Source: JBLHHI01 sp047614125
Lineage (GTDB): Bacteria; Bacteroidota; Bacteroidia; NS11-12g; UBA9320
Reading direction: 5' to 3'
DNA: 8,981 nt
Assembly (NCBI GenBank): GCA_047614125.1
Contig: JBLHHI010000127.1
Location: forward strand, 1 to 8,981
In this document: one piece after another, positions 1-7,215 of the stretch
Layout of the letters: the number at the start of each line of letters is the position of its first letter
How positions within the stretch are numbered: position 1 is the stretch's first letter
Translations under genes and position numbers: made by a program
The notes under the pieces: generated by a model
Told to the model about the DNA's origin: nothing
The model's input: only the letters and a program-made list of their open reading frames with translations
Database searches by the model: none

Positions 1-605
1 ACACCACCATAAATTACAACACCGTTTGGGCAAGTTTCGATCTCCAGCTCTGATGTTGAATTATTCAAAAATTGTACATCCATGGTTATCATGGTATCGC
101 ATTGATTGGATGAAAATAACGTATCGGAAAAGGTGCCGGCCTGGGTGTAGAACTTTCCTCGCACCCAGAGCGTGTCGTTGGCACAAGCCCGATGGCTTTC
201 ATTTTTATAGATGGCCCCATCCATCATTACAATCGATGTGTCGAAAAGATACATGCATCGATCTGTTTGAACTTTTACGGTATACGTGTTTGAGGTGGAT
301 GGTTGGATTTCTTTGCTCGTTTCTCCCGTACTCCATAAAACATCCTGAAAATAATCGGTCACAATTTTGAGTTTAATGGTTGATTTGCAGGATTTTACGG
401 TATTCGACAATCCGAGGTCTTGAGAAATGTAAGTCGAACCATCCGTAATTCTAGGCGTATAAAGGTTAGATCCTTTGGCAACCGCATCCAACGAAGAACC
501 ATACGTGGTATTGTTGCGCAAGACTAGGCTACTCCCTTTTTCGGTTTCTTCCATATCTAAGTTAAGCATTAGCCCAGATTCAGAACCGCTCAAACTCTTA
601 TTCAT
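1..605 (-). pseudogene. Downstream, frameshifted part of LamG surface protein (partial)
   Basis: This frame is open without a stop from about position 619 to the left edge and continues the LamG protein of 602-1198 in the -1 frame. Directly after the junction it reads HMNKSLSGSESGLMLNLD, which matches the usual end of a LamG domain (a short helix, then a strand). An Ig-like stretch follows at about 245-372 (DVLWSTGETSKEIQPS, then NTYTVKVQTDRC). A second Cys-bounded module lies at about 64-188 (CANDTLWVRGKFYTQAGTF, then SDTFSSNQCDTMITMDVQ), and a third begins at the edge (ETCPNGVVIYGG). Such tandem modules are common in large secreted or surface proteins of Bacteroidota. The C-terminus, where a type IX secretion sorting domain might sit, is outside the window. 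The stretch could be translated separately from the ATG at 605-603, but without a signal peptide that product would be unlikely to reach the surface. An assembly or sequencing error is as likely as a true pseudogene. Confidence 0.7.
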
Positions 606-1198
606 ATGCCTTTGATTTTCGATTCTGTAAGCGCCGTATTCCAAATGCGCAATTCATCAATCAACCCGCTGTAATGGTTAGAAATACTCTGGTTGATTGC
701 TTTGTAACCCCCCACCAACAAAGGTAAATTGCTGTTGTGAATGGTGGAATATGCGCCAAGGTTAAACTCGCCGGCCTGCTCAACACCGTTTATAAACAGC
801 TTGATGTCTGTTGGCGAATGGGTAACAGCAACGTGAGTGAATTTGTTATCAAAATTGAACGTATTCTTGGTGCGGTACGACGAATTGCCATTGGAGCAAA
901 CCCCGGTATTTGAATAGTTCCAATACAATTGTCCATCTCTGATTCGGAAATAATAGCTGTATTGCCCACTGCACCATTGTTTGGAGACAATAATAACGTC
1001 GGAGCAATTGGGGCGCACCCAGCATTCAATGCTTAGGGTTCCTTTATTGTCGAGTGCGTCGTTTTCCGGTATTTCAAAATGGTTTGTGAACCCATTTAAA
1101 AGCAGGGACTTACCCACTTGACCAAAGGCAATTTCGTGATTCAGCGCTGTGGTCAAAATGATTAGGAAGCTCAGAAAGATGGATTTATTTCTTTTCAT
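602..1198 (-). CDS. Secreted LamG-domain protein, N-terminal part (frameshifted)
   Basis: I start this gene at the ATG at 1198, which opens a classic signal peptide: MKRNK, a hydrophobic run SIFLSFLIILTTAL, then a likely cut after AFG. An upstream in-frame TTG at 1225 would place charged residues before the signal and is less likely. After cleavage comes one LamG/concanavalin-A-like domain, shown by KSLLLNGFTNHFEIP, GTLSIECWVRPN, FTHVAVTH, IKLFINGVEQ, LLVGGY and the signature end GLIDELRIWNTALTESK. LamG domains bind glycans or other ligands, or act as spacers in surface proteins. The frame stops at 602-604 in the last few residues of the domain, while the -1 frame continues the domain and stays open to position 1. 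The gene is therefore one longer ORF broken near the A-run at 616-619. It follows the flippase after a candidate terminator and may be a separate transcript. Its ligand is unknown. Confidence 0.8.
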   Translation of the reverse strand: MKRNKSIFLSFLIILTTALNHEIAFGQVGKSLLLNGFTNHFEIPENDALDNKGTLSIECWVRPNCSDVIIVSKQWCSGQYSYYFRIRDGQLYWNYSNTGVCSNGNSSYRTKNTFNFDNKFTHVAVTHSPTDIKLFINGVEQAGEFNLGAYSTIHNSNLPLLVGGYKAINQSISNHYSGLIDELRIWNTALTESKIKGI

Positions 1199-1247
1199 GC
1201 CGGTTGATACCAAACGAAAATACAACAGAAGAACAGCATCTAGTTGT

Positions 1248-1297
1248 AAAAAAAAATATCCTTAGCCCAAGAAAACAGATTGCAGCGTTGGGATTAG
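1248..1297 (-). terminator. Candidate intrinsic terminator after the flippase gene
   Basis: Read on the - strand, CTAATCCCAA at 1297-1288 can pair with TTGGGCTAAG at 1270-1261. This gives five solid pairs (CCCAA/TTGGG) plus outer pairs interrupted by mismatches, around a 17-base loop. GATA and then nine T residues (1256-1248) follow at once. The hairpin overlaps the flippase stop codon. A T run right after a GC-containing stem is the usual form of a factor-independent terminator, although this stem is imperfect. If it works, it would end the glycan operon and separate it from the LamG gene. Confidence 0.45.
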
Positions 1298-2796
1298 CTT
1301 TGGTTAAAGTAACGGAAATATTTCCCAAGCTTATCATCCACCAAGGCATTGACGTCGCTTGAAAGCTTCAGTTTGTATGCACTTATGGCATAAATGAGAA
1401 CGGTTAGGATTGGAAACAAGAACAGATTGATCCATGCCATCTCAAATTTAGGAACTGCCGTAAGAAGAATAAATACAAGTCCTCCCAACACAAATATTTT
1501 CAGATTATCGGTTCCGAAAGGCTGTAATGAATACTTAGACTTAAGGTATTGAAACTTTAAGAAATTGAATATGACAATGGATGTGAAGGTTGCAATAGCA
1601 GCTCCTTCTATTTGGTAGCGGGGAACCAAGATCAAGTTCATTGCAAAGTTTAAAACGGCAAGCGAAAGCAAGAAGTAGAAATATGCCTTATATCGTTCCG
1701 ACATAGACAAAATCTGACTGTTTAAACCGGAAGATAGGTCAACTACCTTGGCCAATCCAAGAATTAATAAGCACCACTTTGCCTTCGCATACTGATCGCC
1801 TTTTGGCATCAATTCGAACAAAGCATCCAACCCCGACCAGATGGTTAAGAAGATTCCAACGGCGATTAAGCTCAGACTTATCGTTGATTTTCGATATAAG
1901 TCGCTCATTTCTAACATGTTATTTTCTTTCCATTGGATGGCGATAATGGGCGTGGCAATGCCCGCCACGATGGTTATTGGAAGGGCAATTGTGTTGGTTG
2001 CAACAATGGCAAAGGTGTAGATAGCCACGCTGCCCGAATCTATGATAGTACCAATCATAAATACGTCAATGCGGGTTGCCAATATTGAACCTAGACCCGC
2101 AAGTATTCCAAAAAAAGCGAACGGATAGATTTGAGATGAAATCTGATCTGGTATAATTTTCTTGAAGCCTGCTGTGGGAAGCACCTTACTTATTCTAAAA
2201 AGATACAGTCCAAAAAAGACGAGAAGCAAGACGAAGAAGCAAACCACAAAAACGAAGATGCTCCGGTAGGTGATGTTTCCATAAAAGTAGAGAATGCTCA
2301 AAATTGGGAGCGTTACCTTGATAAGGTGGTTAAGCCCTGAAGGTATGGCAATGCGCTTGTAGTTAGCACAATACACATTTAACATAGTAATGAATCCGCT
2401 AATAATTGTGATTATTACCAGGGCATCGATGGCCAATGACCCTATTCCACTTTCAGAAAAGGCGTAGTAGTCAATGATCCCGTTTCTAAATAAGAGGTAG
2501 GCACAACCAAAGATCATGGAGGCAATTAGGGGCGCTGTTAGCAAAAAGCCTAGAAACTTGCCGCTCGATTCTCGTGTGTTGGCAAAGTGACCAAAAAACT
2601 TAGTACCCACACTGTTAAACCCAAGTGTAATGAATGGGGTAAACATTATAGCCCCTTGTATGGCCCATTGAATCTGACCGAATTCATCAATGTCGAGAAA
2701 ATAGGGGTAGATGATGGCGGTGTTAATAAAACCGAGTATCACTGCCAAGTATCCAATAATACCGGCCTTAAAACTCTGTCTGACGATTACACCCAT
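1294..2796 (-). CDS. Wzx-type polysaccharide flippase (oligosaccharide/lipid exporter)
   Basis: This 500-residue protein is hydrophobic throughout, with about 12 to 14 predicted membrane segments (for example residues 10-30, 83-103, 120-142, 177-200, 375-398 and 457-475). Both the length and the start, MGVIVRQSFKAGIIGYLAVILGF followed by a YPYFLDIDEFGQIQW loop, fit the polysaccharide synthesis/MATE-like exporter superfamily (Wzx, RfbX). Members flip undecaprenyl-linked oligosaccharides from the cytoplasmic to the periplasmic face of the inner membrane. Acidic and basic residues inside the membrane portion (such as the ATRIDVFMIG segment near residue 245) are common in this family. The gene begins 22 bases after the stop of the two-domain glycosyltransferase, so the two are probably co-transcribed. 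The presence of a flippase points to an exported glycan rather than an intracellular sugar pathway. The actual substrate cannot be read from the sequence. Confidence 0.9.
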   Translation of the reverse strand: MGVIVRQSFKAGIIGYLAVILGFINTAIIYPYFLDIDEFGQIQWAIQGAIMFTPFITLGFNSVGTKFFGHFANTRESSGKFLGFLLTAPLIASMIFGCAYLLFRNGIIDYYAFSESGIGSLAIDALVIITIISGFITMLNVYCANYKRIAIPSGLNHLIKVTLPILSILYFYGNITYRSIFVFVVCFFVLLLVFFGLYLFRISKVLPTAGFKKIIPDQISSQIYPFAFFGILAGLGSILATRIDVFMIGTIIDSGSVAIYTFAIVATNTIALPITIVAGIATPIIAIQWKENNMLEMSDLYRKSTISLSLIAVGIFLTIWSGLDALFELMPKGDQYAKAKWCLLILGLAKVVDLSSGLNSQILSMSERYKAYFYFLLSLAVLNFAMNLILVPRYQIEGAAIATFTSIVIFNFLKFQYLKSKYSLQPFGTDNLKIFVLGGLVFILLTAVPKFEMAWINLFLFPILTVLIYAISAYKLKLSSDVNALVDDKLGKYFRYFNQS

Positions 2797-2818
2797 CTTT
2801 GTCTAAAGCTAATCCTAA

Positions 2819-4189
2819 TTAAGCCTGTGAAATTATTTTTTGTTCATAGATGATAGTCGCAAGTTTCCGATCAAAATCGGTAAAAATTCCAAGCGAAGAT
2901 TCTTGGTCAATTACCATGTGGCCAATGATTCCGGAAATAATGGTGTTTGTATTTCTAAAGGCGGGTAACGTGCAGGCGGTTATACCTCCATATTGTTTAA
3001 ACAATGCCTCTCGTTCAAGCTTTGTGTATTTATCTCGGTTTAAAATGGCGTGCATCCCATCGCCGTGATGTTGGTAAAACATGGAGTTATCGGGCCGAAC
3101 GCTAATCAGCGAATCGGAACCAAATAAGACCATGGTGTTGATGGCGTCGTCTATTTTGTGTGGTTTTAAAAATGGAAATTCAACGGTGAGGATGCAAATG
3201 CAATCAAACAACAACTTGGCAATTTCCGGCATTTCCAAAATCTTTTGAACCGTAGGAGCTAAAGGCTTGTCGATTTCGGCTTCTTCTTTACCACGGAGAT
3301 GAAATACAACCCGATGTTCTTCAAGCAAGTGATTGTCTATCAGCTTTTTAATGCCCGGGTCGGGGGAGGAGACAACCGTTTGAACCACATTTTCGGCAGA
3401 CATGGCTTGATTGATTTTTCGCATCAATAAGTTTTCGGAGCCTAGGATCTCGTATGCGAGATCGTTTTTTCCACCTCGAATCGGAATGACAACCAAGCTC
3501 TTTGTGTTAAATTTCCGATCTTTGATGTAATTCGCATTAATCTGAGCTCGGGTATCAAGTATTCTGTTTTCGTTGGAAGTTAAATTCTTACCGTGTTGTC
3601 GGTAATAAAACAGTGGCATGTTTACGTTCGATACCTTGTATCGGTGGATAAATTTTACCCAAAGTTCGTATCCATCCTGGCAATTATACGCCTCATTATA
3701 TCCACCCACTTCTTTTAAAAACTCCAAACGAATCATCGTACATGCCCCGTGAGCAGGTTGGTCGAGGAGTTTTACCGCGCCGTCAAAATCATGACGAATC
3801 TCCTCAGAAATGATGCGATCATCTTTGTCTACGAGGAAGTAATCCGGAAATACCAAGCCAAGTTCATCGTTCTCTTCCAACTTCTCCGACAAGATTTCGA
3901 GGGCATTGGCAGATAGGTAGTCATCCGCATCCAACCGCATGATATACTTACCTTGGGCGGCGCGAATGGCGATGTTGTTCGTTACATTAAGACCTTTATT
4001 GTGCTGATAAACGATGGAAACTTTGGGGTGATTGCGATACGATTCGATTACCTCTTTTGAGTGATCCGTGGATCCATCATCGATAATAATGAGTTCAAAG
4101 TTTTGAAAAGTTTGATTCAATACGCTATCAACGGCTTTTTTGATAAAGTCGCCGTAATTGTAGTTCGTTATGTACGTAGTTACCAGCAT
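2819..4189 (-). CDS. GT2 glycosyltransferase fused to divergent NeuA-like cytidylyltransferase domain
   Basis: This 456-residue protein has two parts. Residues 1-225 form a GT-A family 2 glycosyltransferase: VTTYITNYNYGDFI at the start, IIIDDGSTD with the nucleotide-binding DDG at 37-39, LDADD at 86-90 (the DxD metal site), and CQDGYELWVKF at 170-180, equivalent to the ED motif that carries the catalytic base (here QD). Residues 230-456 resemble acylneuraminate cytidylyltransferases: SLVVIPIRGGKND at 231-243, NVVQTVVSSPDPGIKKLI, a middle IDDAI, GSDSLISVRPD, and an end TDFDRKLATII corresponding to the family's D-I-D-T-x-x-D region. The second half is altered at hallmark sites: RGGSKG followed by a later KN is shortened to RGGKND, and the usual QPTSP reads TVEFPF. 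It may be a divergent enzyme, a substrate-binding domain, or inactive. The gene starts 17 bases after the methyltransferase stop, across a T9 tract. The GT2 call is firm; catalysis by the second domain is uncertain. Confidence 0.85.
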   Translation of the reverse strand: MLVTTYITNYNYGDFIKKAVDSVLNQTFQNFELIIIDDGSTDHSKEVIESYRNHPKVSIVYQHNKGLNVTNNIAIRAAQGKYIMRLDADDYLSANALEILSEKLEENDELGLVFPDYFLVDKDDRIISEEIRHDFDGAVKLLDQPAHGACTMIRLEFLKEVGGYNEAYNCQDGYELWVKFIHRYKVSNVNMPLFYYRQHGKNLTSNENRILDTRAQINANYIKDRKFNTKSLVVIPIRGGKNDLAYEILGSENLLMRKINQAMSAENVVQTVVSSPDPGIKKLIDNHLLEEHRVVFHLRGKEEAEIDKPLAPTVQKILEMPEIAKLLFDCICILTVEFPFLKPHKIDDAINTMVLFGSDSLISVRPDNSMFYQHHGDGMHAILNRDKYTKLEREALFKQYGGITACTLPAFRNTNTIISGIIGHMVIDQESSLGIFTDFDRKLATIIYEQKIISQA

Positions 4190-4206
4190 GGTGTGCTAAA
4201 AAAAAA

Positions 4207-5328
4207 TTAAGGCATTGGAACACCTACGATCGTCAACCCATCCGAAAAGCGGTTTTCATCTACAAATTGTTGGAGTTCTACTTGCATCTCGCCGGTTTCA
4301 TTAAGGGCAGTGTAATTTCCGGTGGCATTACCCACTTGCATTAGGGTTTCATACACATCCATTCCATAGTACCAAGCTGCCACTGGGGCAAATTTGTTCT
4401 TAACGTATAATTCAGCTGCTGAGGCATCCGAGAACAACATTATATGTCCCATTGGATCCATGTGTCGAATAATTGTTTCGGTATTAAGGCGTTGAGCAGC
4501 AGCACTTAGCGACAAAATCCTTGGCAATTTTGCTATGACCATGCCGTGTGGATTTGCGCCAACGACTTCGTAGGCCGCTTCAAGAATTGCTGATGGATTT
4601 GGTGTGTGTTCCAATAGGCCCCAAAACGTTACTATGTCATAACCTTTGTATTCTTTGGCCACTTCGGTAAAATCTCTTCCGTCCATTTCAAAGCCCCAGA
4701 TGTCACGTGCAAAATCTCTACTGGATTCGCTAAGCTCAATACCTTCAGCTTCAATTCCGGCTCTTCTGCAGGCTTCCACAAAATGCCCCGCTCCGGAACC
4801 GATGTCGAGAATTCGTTTTGGATCTCGGCCGTGTTTTTTGCGATATACTTCTTTGGTCCATTCTACCCATGGTACGGCAATGGCGTTCAATCTGCTTTCG
4901 GCCGCGGCTTTATCGGTATAGGTAGCGGCATAGGTAACATCGTTTAAATAGAAGTCGTTTATTGATCCTCTAGATGGTCTGTATTTTACATATACATGGC
5001 CAGTGTCTGGACTCTGAACGTATTCTGCTCCGTAGATGTTTGCCACGGGTATGGCTTCTTCAGTGGAGGCTCCAGTAACTGGGCATGTTGCAACGTATTC
5101 TTTTTCGTCGACACCGCCTTCGTACAACTTCTTACGTGTTTCTGAATAATAGGTAAGCTGTTTTTGTATTTTTTCAACGATGTTTTTCTTCAAACCCAAC
5201 AAGTTGGTCTTTTTACCCAAATAGATGTCCATTGGGTAGTTTTGAGTACCCGATTCATCTTCTCTGATCCACGTCTCGCGTGCTTTAGTGCCCTGTTGAT
5301 TTAAAGGAGTGTTTTTCTGCCAATTCAT
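4207..5328 (-). CDS. Class I SAM-dependent methyltransferase with N-terminal extension
   Basis: The 373-residue protein carries a Rossmann-fold methyltransferase core from about residue 155. Motif I is RILDIGSGAGHFVEA (172-186), the acidic residue binding the SAM ribose is in GIELS (E198), and YDIVTFWGLLEHTPNPS corresponds to motifs IV/post-I of Methyltransf_11/23-type enzymes. Before it, TCPVTGAS (81-88) and DTGHVYVKYRPS, followed by NDFYLND, look like the N-terminal region of sugar and small-molecule methyltransferases that begin with a CPxCGS zinc ribbon. Here the second cysteine is replaced by threonine, so zinc binding is doubtful. The first 75 residues are polar and match nothing I recognise. 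It is the first gene after a gap of 194 bases, followed at 17 bases by the two-domain glycosyltransferase. Methylation of a nonulosonic acid or of a glycan residue is a reasonable guess from context only. Confidence 0.82.
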   Translation of the reverse strand: MNWQKNTPLNQQGTKARETWIREDESGTQNYPMDIYLGKKTNLLGLKKNIVEKIQKQLTYYSETRKKLYEGGVDEKEYVATCPVTGASTEEAIPVANIYGAEYVQSPDTGHVYVKYRPSRGSINDFYLNDVTYAATYTDKAAAESRLNAIAVPWVEWTKEVYRKKHGRDPKRILDIGSGAGHFVEACRRAGIEAEGIELSESSRDFARDIWGFEMDGRDFTEVAKEYKGYDIVTFWGLLEHTPNPSAILEAAYEVVGANPHGMVIAKLPRILSLSAAAQRLNTETIIRHMDPMGHIMLFSDASAAELYVKNKFAPVAAWYYGMDVYETLMQVGNATGNYTALNETGEMQVELQQFVDENRFSDGLTIVGVPMP

Positions 5329-5522
5329 ATGTTTATGCTATCTTCTTGGGATATTCCCGTTTTGTGAAAGTTTTTGCAAATATCGACCTTTAACGCGTAT
5401 CAGAAAGTGTTGGTTTTTAATGTTGAAAACAGAAAGCCTTTGAATTAAGAAGGTTTTTAACTGACAAGAACAAATCTCAAGAAAATAAGAAAGAATATGC
5501 AAGTTTATTTTTTTGGTACCCG
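5329..5522. other. Intergenic gap inside the operon, possible internal promoter
   Basis: This is the only sizeable gap in the leftward gene run. It is AT-rich and encodes nothing I can support. On the - strand GATATTTG (5384-5377) differs by one base from the Bacteroidota -7 box TAnnTTTG and lies 48 bases before the methyltransferase ATG; I see no matching TTG at the proper distance upstream. GGTTTTTAA occurs twice in direct orientation 40 bases apart (+ strand 5412-5420 and 5452-5460), and GGGATATTCCC (5348-5358) is a short inverted repeat in the likely leader. No convincing terminator hairpin follows the NeuB stop. The gap could hold a second promoter or a site where gene cassettes were joined. 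Confidence 0.35.
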
Positions 5523-6530
5523 CTATTCAAACATGTCAACATCAAGTTTTTGATGGGCACGGACATCTTGTTTTAAGGATTTGCCAATGAGGGTGTGAAA
5601 ATTTCGTGCATCGATGCCGTGGTTTGGTCGGAGTGTTATCAGATGGGTTTCCTTTATAACCGTTCCCCTTTTCAAATCCGTAACTGGATAAACTGCTCTT
5701 CTAAAGGTAGTTACGTGATCTCCTTCTATGGGCAACGGTTCTTTTACCGTGCTGCCTTGCAAGGAAGAAATCACCTTTATGTCGTGTATGAGTTGTACAA
5801 CCTCATCGCGAGTTAAGGATACTTTGTGGTCGCGAAATTCTTTGCCTTCCCTGGAGTCGGTAAAGTGAAATTCCAAAATTTGTGCACCCATGGCAAAGGC
5901 TATTTCCAAGGCCTTACTCCCCTCAGTGTGGTCGGAATACCCAACGGGCAACCCCGTTAATTGATGTAGGCGTTGCATTACAAACAGATTCGCATCTTCC
6001 ATCGGAATTGGGTACATCGATGTACATTGAAGTACGGAAAGATGGTTGGAGTCTTTGTATAATGGGTTGCACGATTGTATGTACGCAATCGCATCCAATA
6101 CCTCTGCCTCCAAACTTAAGCCGGTGGAAATAATCATAGGTTTATTGAGGGCGGCAGTGGCTTTTAAAACCGGGTAAGCCGTTAAATCCCCTGATCCAAT
6201 CTTATATACCGATTGATGGGCATCGATCCACTTAAAATACTCGGGGTTCCAAACTGAGGCCATAAACTTTACGTTGTTCATTTCACAGCGTTTGGCCAAC
6301 TCAATGTATTGATCTTGAGACAGTTCAAATTTTTTAAAATGCGCATTTCGCGTCGGACTCTCTTCTCGACTCACGAGTGAATCTCCGCTATACATTTGAA
6401 ATTTCACAAAATCAACGTCGGCCTGAATGGCCAAATCGGTCAATCGCAACGCATAGTCAAAATCGCCTTCGTGGTTTCCTCCAATCTCCGCAATTAATAT
6501 AGGGCCGTGTTTACCCTTCCACGTGTTCAT
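5523..6530 (-). CDS. neuB: NeuB/SpsE-type nonulosonic (sialic) acid synthase
   Basis: NeuB-family enzymes condense phosphoenolpyruvate with N-acetylmannosamine or a related sugar to form a nine-carbon nonulosonic acid. This 335-residue protein has the family's normal length and order. The TIM barrel begins with ILIAEIGGNHEGD (11-23) and has DFVKFQ (40-45), IGSGDL (111-116), MIISTGLS, VLQCTSMYP (166-174) and GYSDHT (197-202, metal-ligand His201). The second metal His is in EFHFTDSREGK (H222), with a following RDH (233-235). A C-terminal antifreeze/SAF domain (about 277-335: RRAVYPVTDLKRGTVI, then LIGKSLKQDVRAHQKLD) completes it. The region usually reading EKHFTLDR...GPDH is EFHFTDSREGKEFRDH here, suggesting a subfamily distinct from textbook NeuB. 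The ATG overlaps the end of the cytidylyltransferase gene by 20 bases, which implies translational coupling. Whether the product is sialic, legionaminic, pseudaminic or another acid cannot be told from the sequence. Confidence 0.9.
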   Translation of the reverse strand: MNTWKGKHGPILIAEIGGNHEGDFDYALRLTDLAIQADVDFVKFQMYSGDSLVSREESPTRNAHFKKFELSQDQYIELAKRCEMNNVKFMASVWNPEYFKWIDAHQSVYKIGSGDLTAYPVLKATAALNKPMIISTGLSLEAEVLDAIAYIQSCNPLYKDSNHLSVLQCTSMYPIPMEDANLFVMQRLHQLTGLPVGYSDHTEGSKALEIAFAMGAQILEFHFTDSREGKEFRDHKVSLTRDEVVQLIHDIKVISSLQGSTVKEPLPIEGDHVTTFRRAVYPVTDLKRGTVIKETHLITLRPNHGIDARNFHTLIGKSLKQDVRAHQKLDVDMFE

Positions 6531-7215
6531 AAGCTTCTTTAATATCGGTTAAATTATAGTTCTTATATCGTTCTTTCAAGAATTGAATCATGTTTTCAAT
6601 TCGACGGAAATCATCTTCGGTATCCAAGGCCAGGTCAATTCCTTGAATGTTTTTCACCTCTTCGTTGTACACAAATCGAAACGATGGATCCGGATTTTTA
6701 TACAAGGCCAAAGTAACGTGTTCAATAAATTCGGAAGATGTTTGAATGGTTGGTTGCAGAGATCGATAAAACTCCACCCGTACCATTTCGATGCTCATGC
6801 CTTTTGGAAAAGTTCGGTCCTTAACGTTTGAAATGAAGTTATAAGCATTGTTTTTAGCTAATTGCACAATTTTCGCATAGGTATCTAAGTCGATAAAAAC
6901 ATTATCTCCATTAGTGCGTGCGGCATAGTCGAAGTGCATAAACTCAGCGGCATGTAAAAACCGCTCGGCTACATTTTGTAGGCTTCCTCGGTAGCAATGA
7001 ATATTGTGTTCATTGCAATACGCCGAAATGGTATCATCCGACGAATGGTTGGAGGTGGCCACCACAATTTGATCCTCCGTAAAGATTTCACGAAGCTTGG
7101 AATACGTGTGCCATAAAGCGGGATATCCAACCAAGTTCTTTAATATCTTGCCGCGTAGTCGGGTTGATTCAAACCGACAAAGAATTACTACTCCAACCTT
7201 AATCGAATGATTCAT
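6511..7215 (-). CDS. spsF: SpsF-like cytidylyltransferase (putative CMP-nonulosonate synthetase)
   Basis: This 234-residue protein matches the SpsF/KdsB-like branch of nucleotidyltransferases, which activate acidic sugars with CTP. The nucleotide-binding loop is VVILCRFESTRLRGK (9-23), corresponding to the family's QARxxSTRLPGK with proline replaced by arginine. QIVVATS, CYRGSLQNVAERF and AARTNGDNVFID follow in the expected order, the last corresponding to R-x-x-G-D-x-P. Then come FPKGMSIEMV, SEFIEHVT and LALDTEDDFRRIENMI, the family's closing D-T-x-x-D segment. It sits immediately before NeuB with a 20-base overlap and shares an ATGA overlap with the acetyltransferase upstream. In Bacillus spsE and spsF are likewise adjacent, which supports a synthase/activator pair. 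CMP activation of the NeuB product is inferred; a related nucleotidyltransfer reaction is possible. Confidence 0.82.
   Translation of the reverse strand: MNHSIKVGVVILCRFESTRLRGKILKNLVGYPALWHTYSKLREIFTEDQIVVATSNHSSDDTISAYCNEHNIHCYRGSLQNVAERFLHAAEFMHFDYAARTNGDNVFIDLDTYAKIVQLAKNNAYNFISNVKDRTFPKGMSIEMVRVEFYRSLQPTIQTSSEFIEHVTLALYKNPDPSFRFVYNEEVKNIQGIDLALDTEDDFRRIENMIQFLKERYKNYNLTDIKEAYEHVEG

Noticed and set aside
26..370. Open frame on the + strand (114 codons)
   Set aside because: It lies opposite the open - strand frame that continues the LamG protein, whose modules are recognisable. The + product is rich in W, R, C and H and has no recognisable features.
602..625. Programmed -1 ribosomal frameshifting in the LamG gene
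   Set aside because: The shift has the -1 direction, but the region GAAAATCAAAGG contains no X-XXY-YYZ slippery heptamer in the right frame and no obvious downstream hairpin. Mutation or sequence error is simpler.
1215..1222. TATTTTCG as a -7 box for the LamG gene
   Set aside because: It has one mismatch to TAnnTTTG, and no TTG element lies at the right spacing upstream. It is possible but not strong enough to list as a feature.
5429..5475. Terminator after neuB
   Set aside because: Only a weak CCTT/AAGG pairing is visible on the - strand, with no T run placed directly after it.
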